Source: Nitrospinae bacterium RIFCSPLOWO2_12_FULL_45_22
Lineage (GTDB): Bacteria > 2-12-FULL-45-22
Assembly: GCA_001803565.1 (NCBI GenBank)
Contig: MHDQ01000121.1
Span: 1 to 7,353 of the forward strand
Direction: 5' to 3'
Length of the DNA: 7,353 nucleotides
In this document: in pieces, positions 1 to 4,768 of the stretch
Numbering within the stretch: the stretch's first letter is position 1
Layout: every line of letters starts with the position of its first letter
The notes under the pieces: generated by a model
Told to the model about the DNA's origin: nothing
Databases searched by the model: none
The model's input: only the letters and a program-made list of their open reading frames with translations
Position numbers and translations under genes: made by a program

Positions 1-82
1 GCCGGAATGACGACTTATGCGTATTTAATTTGGACGCTGTGTATAGCATTTCAAAATCAAAGACCTGAGATTAAGAGATTTA

Positions 83-97
83 CTGAAACAAGTTCAG
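83..97. repeat. short CTGAA/TTCAG dyad
   Basis: CTGAAACAAGTTCAG has 5-bp inverted arms (CTGAA / TTCAG) around ACAAG. On the minus strand it reads CTGAACTTGTTTCAG. From memory, that string is the core of a widespread intergenic hairpin family, often found next to a CGTCATTCCGGC-type unit. The complement of such a unit, GCCGGAATGACG, sits at positions 1-12. The two may be decayed parts of one element cut by the window edge. The dyad is visible directly; the family link is recollection only. Confidence 0.4.
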
Positions 98-107
98 CAC
101 AAGCATA

Positions 108-170
108 GAGACTGGGAGACTAAATATCTAATCTCTTTTTAGTCTCTTAATCTCCTGGTTTCTCTAATTG
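108..170. repeat. imperfect inverted repeat behind the pump operon
   Basis: The core is a perfect 9-bp pair, GAGACTAAA (116-124) and TTTAGTCTC (138-146), with a 13-base loop. The symmetry continues imperfectly outward: GAGACTGGGAGACTAA on the left, and on the right, read on the minus strand, GAGAAACCAGGAGATTAA. A related string, ACCTGAGATTAAGAGA, occurs again at 64-79. It lies about 100 bases past the stop codon of the RND gene, so it could fold at the end of that transcript. The stem is AT-rich and lacks a clear U-run, so I do not call it a terminator. Confidence 0.55.
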
Positions 171-200
171 TTAATTGCTAATTTTGCAATGAAGCCAAAA

Positions 201-230
201 ATCCGTGTTCATCCGTGTGTATCCGTGGTA
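201..230. repeat. three-copy 10-bp tandem repeat
   Basis: There are three consecutive 10-base units: ATCCGTGTTC, ATCCGTGTGT, ATCCGTGGTA. The first seven bases are identical in all three. The tract lies 18 bases beyond the stop codon of the RND permease gene, which reads toward it. From memory, ATCCGTGT-type decamers recur between genes in many unrelated environmental genomes. No function is known to me. Confidence 0.75.
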
Positions 231-247
231 AACTTTAGGAGCAAGGT

Positions 248-3200
248 TTATACTTTTTCCCGGTGCAGGTACCAGAGGGTCTTGGCCCTTACCCATCGCG
301 CCCAACCATCCAGGATCAAATAGATAGTAGGCATAACCACCAGGGTCAGTAAGGTACTGCAAAGCAATCCGCCAAAAATGGCCCAGCCCAGAGGCTGTTT
401 CATCTCAGAGCCATCTCCCCCCATAATCGCCATAGGCAAAACCCCTAAAAGAGTAGTTACGGTAGTCATGAGTATGGGCCGGAGGCGAGTAGAGCCAGCT
501 TTTATGATAGCCTCTCGGACCGGTAATCCCCTCTCCCGTAACCGGTTAATATAATCCACCAGGACAATGCCATTATTGACCACCACACCCATTACACAAA
601 TAATACCAATAAAGGATGGGACTGAGAGATAAGTCCGGCTAAGGAATAGGGCCCAGAATACCCCTATCAGACTATAGGGCACGGAAAACATAATAATAAA
701 AGGGTGGGTCAGGGATTCGAACTGAGCAGCCATGACCATATAGACCAGGGTAATAGCCAATATGAAGCCCAGGCTCAGGCTTAGAAAGGACTCGATCATA
801 TTCTTATAAGAGCCGCTATATTCGATGAAGTATCCAGGCGGCATTCTAAGCCCCTCCAGTCCATCCTTTATCCGGCCTATCACCCAGGCCAGGTCTTTAC
901 CGCTGATATTGGCGGTGATAGTAGCGACCCGCTTTTGTCCTTCCCGATAGACCTTGCTCGGCCCACTGGATTTAACTACCCTGGCAATATCCCTTAAATA
1001 AATTTGGCTACCAAAGGGAGTGGTAAGGAGGATATTTTCCAGGTCCGCAATACTATCCCGATCCCGTTCCCTTAGCCTCACCCGGATATCAATCTCATCC
1101 CCTTTATCTTTATACCGGCTGGCTACCTCACCATCTATACCCGCATCTAATAGATGCCCTATCTGCCGCACCGTCAAGCCAAACTGGGCCATCTTATCCC
1201 GGTCAAACTGGACATGGAGTTCTGGATCGCCAAAGGTAAATACTTCTTCTACGTCATATACTCCATCCACCGTTTTTATCTTTTCTGTTACAAGCTGAGA
1301 GAGCTGGGTTAGGATGAAGAGGTCTTTGCCGAAGATATTTACCTCTACCGGCTTGGTGCCGGCACCACCCAGGGAATGGGTCTGGAGATTAACAAAATTG
1401 AACTTCTCTACCCCAGGGATCTTTGTAATGTCCTCCCGTAACGCATTGACGATCCCTTCGGTATCCTTATCCCGCTCCTTCCGGTCTACTAGCCGGGTCA
1501 TGAACATGGCCCGCTTACCGTCAAAGGTACTCTGGCCCATAGTCCCACCTCGCGCTATACCGACCACGGTATGTTCTCCTTTTACTTCTGGCCTTTTGAA
1601 TATGACATTTTCTATCTGGTGGGCTATCCGGTCGGTCTCTTCTAGCTTAGTACCGATGGGTGTCTCAATATCTAGCATGAAGGTAGGAGAATCGGCTAGC
1701 GGCATGAACTCTTTACCTATAGGGATAATCAGGAGCAGGCTCCCAAGGAAGAAAAGGGTACTACCACCCAAAGTGACCATTTTATGGTTCAAGACCCAAT
1801 TTAATAGACCTTGATAAAGCCGGATAACTGGTTTTAACCACTTATCCTGAGCGGTTCGAACCAGGTGGGCGTTTAGCAATTTAGAGCTCAGCATAGGGAC
1901 AACGGTCAAGGCGATTACTAATGACATCATGAGGGAATAGGCTACGGTGAGGGCCAGCTCGCGGAATATCCGGGCCGAGATACCGGTAGTAAAGACAATA
2001 GGTATAAAGACGACGATAGAAGTTAAGGTAGAGGCAGTAATGGCCATCATTACCTCGTTCGTTCCTTCCCGGGCCGCGCTCAACCTGTCCTTCCCCTCTT
2101 CTTTGATATGACGGAAGATATTTTCCAACACTACAATCGAGTTGTCTACCAGCATCCCTACGGCCAGTAATATCCCTCCAATGGTCATCATATTAATGGT
2201 CAAGCCAGTAAAATATATGGGGATAAAGGTAGCCAGGATAGAAAAGGGGATAGCCAGGCTGATTATCAGGGTGGGCCTGATCTGGCGCAGAAAGAAAAAT
2301 ATTACTATGATAGCTAAGAGGCCGCCCTGCCATATATTGTCCCGGACATTGCCCATAGCCATATGGATATAATCAGCCTGGTCAAAGTGCTTGCTCAGGG
2401 TCACTCCGGGCGGCAGGTGCTTCCTCATCTGATGAATCTTCTTCCAGACCTTCTTGGATATTTGTACTGGGTTGACCCCGGTCTGCTTGAGGATAACTAC
2501 CATCCCGCCGGGCTGCTGATTATGCCGGGAATAGACCAGGGTCTCGGCATAAGTATCATAGACCCGGGCGATATCCCGCAGCCGGATAGGGGCCTGACCC
2601 TTTATTGCCAGGACCATCTCGCCTAACTCACTGACCTGGCTCACCTCCCCTAAGGCCCTGACCAGATAATCTTTCTGCCCCTCTTTTATATTACCGGCGG
2701 AGATGTTTAAATTTTCCCGGTTCAGGGTTTGCAATACCTGATCCAGGGCCAGGCCATAACCCGCCAGCTTCTCCTGATCTACGGCTACCAACACCTCTCT
2801 ATCTGAGCCGCTATAGACCGAGACCGAGGCCACGCCATCAACGGCGGTCAACTGGTCTTTAATGTAGTCATCGGCGATCTTCTTCAACTGGTGCACGTCA
2901 TACCCACCGCCAGAGAAGCTCAACATCATCACCGGGATATCCGAGGGGTTAAACTTGGCAATGATGGGCTTATGAGCCTCATCCGGCCAAAAATGATCCG
3001 GTATCTGATCTATCTTCTCCCGCACCTCTACCGGCGCAATATCCATATCCGTGCCCCATTCAAACTCTACCGAGACCACCGAGAACTCCCGTTTCGAGAT
3101 AGAGGTTATCTTTTTTACCCCAGAGATGGAATTAACTGCCCCCTCGATCAGCTTGGTCAAAGACTCTTCGATCTCCTCGGGCCCTACGCCTTCATATTCG

Positions 3201-3346
3201 GTGACAATAGTGACAAAAGGGAAGGTCAGGTCGGGTAAGAGATCAACCGGGAGCCGGGAGAATGAGGCTAGGCCTAAGATAATGATGATCAGGATGATCA
3301 TAGAGGCCGCTACTGAGCGGCGGACCGAGAAATCTGATAGGGACAT
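248..3346 (-). CDS. RND efflux transporter permease subunit (HAE1/AcrB-like)
   Basis: This inner-membrane, proton-driven exporter would pump drugs, lipids or solvents through a tripartite channel. At 1032 residues it is full length for the AcrB type (about 1030-1050). TM1 is at 12-30, followed by the family stretch PVDLLPDL (33-40). The first porter domain spans roughly 40-335. TM2-TM6 lie at about 338-487 and TM7 at 524-543. The second porter domain covers about 550-850, and TM8-TM12 about 856-1012. The TM4 signature GMLVDNSIVVLENI spans 397-410. D401 matches AcrB Asp407, but the second Asp (408) is Asn402. In TM10, VVVNNGIVLVDY (921-932) puts Asn924 where AcrB has Lys940. The TM11 Arg (Arg971 in AcrB) is kept as Arg954 in RLRPILM. 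These equivalences rest on my recall of AcrB. The start codon overlaps the adaptor stop by one base (TGATG), with AGGAG 8 bases upstream, so the two are translationally coupled. The substrate cannot be told. The DN/NN pattern argues against CzcA/CusA metal pumps and for a divergent HAE1 branch, with moderate certainty. Confidence 0.95.
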   Translation of the reverse strand: MSLSDFSVRRSVAASMIILIIIILGLASFSRLPVDLLPDLTFPFVTIVTEYEGVGPEEIEESLTKLIEGAVNSISGVKKITSISKREFSVVSVEFEWGTDMDIAPVEVREKIDQIPDHFWPDEAHKPIIAKFNPSDIPVMMLSFSGGGYDVHQLKKIADDYIKDQLTAVDGVASVSVYSGSDREVLVAVDQEKLAGYGLALDQVLQTLNRENLNISAGNIKEGQKDYLVRALGEVSQVSELGEMVLAIKGQAPIRLRDIARVYDTYAETLVYSRHNQQPGGMVVILKQTGVNPVQISKKVWKKIHQMRKHLPPGVTLSKHFDQADYIHMAMGNVRDNIWQGGLLAIIVIFFFLRQIRPTLIISLAIPFSILATFIPIYFTGLTINMMTIGGILLAVGMLVDNSIVVLENIFRHIKEEGKDRLSAAREGTNEVMMAITASTLTSIVVFIPIVFTTGISARIFRELALTVAYSLMMSLVIALTVVPMLSSKLLNAHLVRTAQDKWLKPVIRLYQGLLNWVLNHKMVTLGGSTLFFLGSLLLIIPIGKEFMPLADSPTFMLDIETPIGTKLEETDRIAHQIENVIFKRPEVKGEHTVVGIARGGTMGQSTFDGKRAMFMTRLVDRKERDKDTEGIVNALREDITKIPGVEKFNFVNLQTHSLGGAGTKPVEVNIFGKDLFILTQLSQLVTEKIKTVDGVYDVEEVFTFGDPELHVQFDRDKMAQFGLTVRQIGHLLDAGIDGEVASRYKDKGDEIDIRVRLRERDRDSIADLENILLTTPFGSQIYLRDIARVVKSSGPSKVYREGQKRVATITANISGKDLAWVIGRIKDGLEGLRMPPGYFIEYSGSYKNMIESFLSLSLGFILAITLVYMVMAAQFESLTHPFIIMFSVPYSLIGVFWALFLSRTYLSVPSFIGIICVMGVVVNNGIVLVDYINRLRERGLPVREAIIKAGSTRLRPILMTTVTTLLGVLPMAIMGGDGSEMKQPLGWAIFGGLLCSTLLTLVVMPTIYLILDGWARWVRAKTLWYLHREKV

Positions 3347-4452
3347 CAGTTAATCTCCTGGTTAGAAAAGAATACCCGGGCACCGTGGGCCAGCCCATAA
3401 TTCCCTTCGGTTACTACCAACTCGCCTGCTTTTATACCAGCCAGTACCTCTATCTTACCATCTTGCTCATAACCGGTGCGGACTTCTATCCTATGGGCAA
3501 TAGAGTTGTTCACTTTATAAGCCACCTTCTTGGCCCCTATCTCGGCAATGGCGGATTTGGGTACTAATATCACGTCCCTATGCTCGGCTACCTGAATCTT
3601 TACCCGGGAGAACATACCGGCATTAAGTAACCTTTCTTCATTAGGGACTTCGATAGTTACTTTCAAGGTACGACTCTGGGGGTCTATTAGCGGTCGAATC
3701 TGGATGATCTTGCCAGTAAAGGTCTTTGCCGGATAACTATCTATTACTACCAGGGACTCTTGCCCTAATTGAATCTCGGCCTTTTTTATCTCTGACACCT
3801 CTACTTCGGCCTTTACCCGTGAGATATCCATTAGATGTAGCAAAGGTAGTCCCGGACTGATCTGCTCCGCCTCATTAGCGTATTTCTGGACAATGGTTCC
3901 AGCAAAAGGGGCCCTGATCCAGGTGTTATCCAACTGGGTTTGAGCCATCTTAAGCTGTGCCTGTGCCTCTTTTCGCTGGGCCAAAGAAATACTATATTGG
4001 CTCTGCAAACGGTCATATTCTTGCTGCGAGATGACCTTTTGCTGAGATAATTGCTCTGCCCGCTGCCAGTCTCCTTTGGCATTATTTAATCTTGCCTCGG
4101 CCAATTCTAACTGGGCCCGGGCCTGGTCTAAGGCAATAGCCAGCTCGTTATCTTCCAATTGGATGAGCAGATCGCCTTTGCTGACCTCCGAGCCTTCTCC
4201 TACCAGTATCTTCTCTATCTTGCCCGGGATCTTAGAGCTGATCTTGGTCTCTGCCCAGGGAAAGAGGGTACCTATTGCCGGGATATAATAATTGATGTCT
4301 CCCTTTGTTGCCCGGCTTACTTTGACCGGGATAGCATACTCTCCTTCGGCCTTCTTATCATCCGGAGAGCTCTCTGAGACTATTCCACACCCTGCCAGAA
4401 CGATCACCACCGCTACTAAAATACTTAGCTTATGCATGCCTGCTTGTTTCAT
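3346..4452 (-). CDS. RND periplasmic adaptor (membrane-fusion) lipoprotein
   Basis: This membrane-fusion protein would link the permease to an outer-membrane channel. It has 368 residues, within the usual MFP range. The signal peptide at 1-21 ends in the lipobox LAGC, giving lipidation at Cys22. The +2 residue is Gly (CGI), unlike the Asp of E. coli AcrA. Order of parts: barrel-sandwich half one at about 66-100 (ISSKIPGKIEKILVGEGSEV); an alanine/glutamine/leucine-rich coiled-coil hairpin at about 102-173; barrel-sandwich half two at about 178-208 (IRAPFAGTIVQK); a beta-barrel at about 212-288 (including PLIDPQSRTLKV); and a membrane-proximal domain at about 290-365 (VPKSAI, then GIKAGELVVTEG). 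I chose the start at 4452 because AGGTGG lies 10 bases upstream. The alternative ATG six codons in (4437) has a weaker site. It is the first gene of the operon, and the permease follows with a one-base overlap. No outer-membrane factor or regulator gene is adjacent in the window. Confidence 0.95.
   Translation of the reverse strand: MKQAGMHKLSILVAVVIVLAGCGIVSESSPDDKKAEGEYAIPVKVSRATKGDINYYIPAIGTLFPWAETKISSKIPGKIEKILVGEGSEVSKGDLLIQLEDNELAIALDQARAQLELAEARLNNAKGDWQRAEQLSQQKVISQQEYDRLQSQYSISLAQRKEAQAQLKMAQTQLDNTWIRAPFAGTIVQKYANEAEQISPGLPLLHLMDISRVKAEVEVSEIKKAEIQLGQESLVVIDSYPAKTFTGKIIQIRPLIDPQSRTLKVTIEVPNEERLLNAGMFSRVKIQVAEHRDVILVPKSAIAEIGAKKVAYKVNNSIAHRIEVRTGYEQDGKIEVLAGIKAGELVVTEGNYGLAHGARVFFSNQEIN
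3355..3359 (-). promoter_or_regulatory. ribosome binding site of the RND permease gene
   Basis: AGGAG on the minus strand lies 8 bases before the permease ATG, inside the last codons of the adaptor gene. Together with the overlapping TGATG stop/start it fixes the permease start and indicates coupled translation. Confidence 0.75.
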
Positions 4453-4462
4453 GGGATAAACA

Positions 4463-4468
4463 CCACCT
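4463..4468 (-). promoter_or_regulatory. ribosome binding site of the adaptor gene
   Basis: AGGTGG, preceded by an A-run on the minus strand, lies 10 bases before ATG 4452. It supports that start over the in-frame ATG at 4437. Confidence 0.65.
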
Positions 4469-4514
4469 TTTTTTGTGAACCATTTATAAATAAATTGAAC
4501 AAGGATTCATTTTA

Positions 4515-4542
4515 GTTTTACAAAGATTCTTTGGTTTGTCAA
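4515..4542 (-). promoter_or_regulatory. predicted sigma-70-type promoter of the efflux operon
   Basis: On the minus strand there is a perfect -35 box TTGACA (4537-4542). A 16-base spacer follows, then TAAAAC (4515-4520), which matches four of six bases of TATAAT. The leader to the adaptor ATG would be about 55-60 bases. The -10 box is imperfect, so the exact start point is uncertain. A 13-bp palindrome occupies most of the spacer. Confidence 0.55.
4521..4533. promoter_or_regulatory. candidate operator palindrome in the promoter spacer
   Basis: CAAAGATTCTTTG is a perfect dyad: 6-bp arms CAAAGA and TCTTTG around one central base. It falls exactly between the predicted -35 and -10 boxes of the efflux operon, where a bound dimeric repressor would block RNA polymerase. 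RND pumps are commonly controlled by TetR- or MarR-type dimers binding this way. No regulator gene is visible nearby, so the operator role is inference. The symmetry is seen directly. Confidence 0.4.
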
Positions 4543-4570
4543 GGAGATTTTTCTTCCTTTACTACCCGTT

Positions 4571-4690
4571 CAGCCACCAAGGCCCTAAGTCACCAGGGAA
4601 CAAGCCGTGAAGAGTGAGGAGTGAGCAGTAAGGGGTTAACAACTCTCGGCTTACTCCTCACTCCTCACGGTTTAGGGGTCTTCGTGGCAG
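4571..4690. repeat. nested inverted-repeat cassette with 7-bp units
   Basis: Inner arms: 4605-4632 (CCGTGAAGAGTGAGG, then AGTGAGCAGTAAG) and 4650-4670, the complement of CCGTGAGGAGTGAGG plus AGTAAG, with a 17-base loop at 4633-4649. The arms are built of 7-bp units of the form GNAGTGA. The left arm is one whole unit (7 bases) longer than the right. Outer arms: CAGCCACCAAGGCCCTAAG (4571-4589) pairs imperfectly with the complement of 4672-4690, which reads CTGCCACGAAGACCCCTAA. The left flank also shows period-8 units (CACCAAGG, CCCTAAGT, CACCAGGG at 4575-4598). The cassette fills the space between the two divergent promoters, outside both predicted transcripts. No coding potential was seen. Confidence 0.75.
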
Positions 4691-4704
4691 AGATGGATTG
4701 CTGG

Positions 4705-4734
4705 TTGACGTGGGCAGGGAAATAGGAATAAAAT
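4705..4734 (+). promoter_or_regulatory. predicted promoter of priA
   Basis: TTGACG (4705-4710, five of six bases of the -35 consensus) and TAAAAT (4729-4734, five of six of the -10) are separated by 18 bases. Transcription would start near 4741, leaving a leader of about 28 bases before the ATG at 4769. The promoter begins 15 bases after the hairpin cassette ends. Confidence 0.55.
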
Positions 4735-4753
4735 GGGTTTTTAATGTAGGGTG

Positions 4754-4761
4754 GGAAGGAG
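4754..4761 (+). promoter_or_regulatory. ribosome binding site deciding the priA start
   Basis: GGAAGGAG lies 7 bases before ATG 4769. An upstream in-frame GTG at 4751 would place this Shine-Dalgarno sequence inside the gene. The ATG is therefore the better start, and it also gives the usual PriA N-terminus, a short lead into VEILLPLP. Confidence 0.8.
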
Positions 4762-4768
4762 TTCTTCT

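Noticed and set aside
7-108. A 33-codon open frame starting at ATG 7 on the plus strand
   Set aside because: It has no ribosome site in view, no recognisable protein features, and runs through repeat-like sequence (the dyad at 83-97).
116-146. Rho-independent terminator of the efflux operon
   Set aside because: The 9-bp stem is AT-rich, the loop is 13 bases and no U-run follows on the minus strand. It is kept only as an inverted repeat.
1314-1814. A 166-codon open frame on the plus strand
   Set aside because: It lies wholly opposite the intact RND permease gene. Its serine/arginine/proline-rich translation is typical of an antisense shadow.
3831-4082. An 83-codon open frame on the minus strand
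   Set aside because: It is another frame of the adaptor coiled-coil region and has no start signal or protein features of its own.
4751-4768. GTG at 4751 as the priA start
   Set aside because: It would put the Shine-Dalgarno sequence GGAAGGAG inside the gene. ATG 4769 is ideally spaced from that site.
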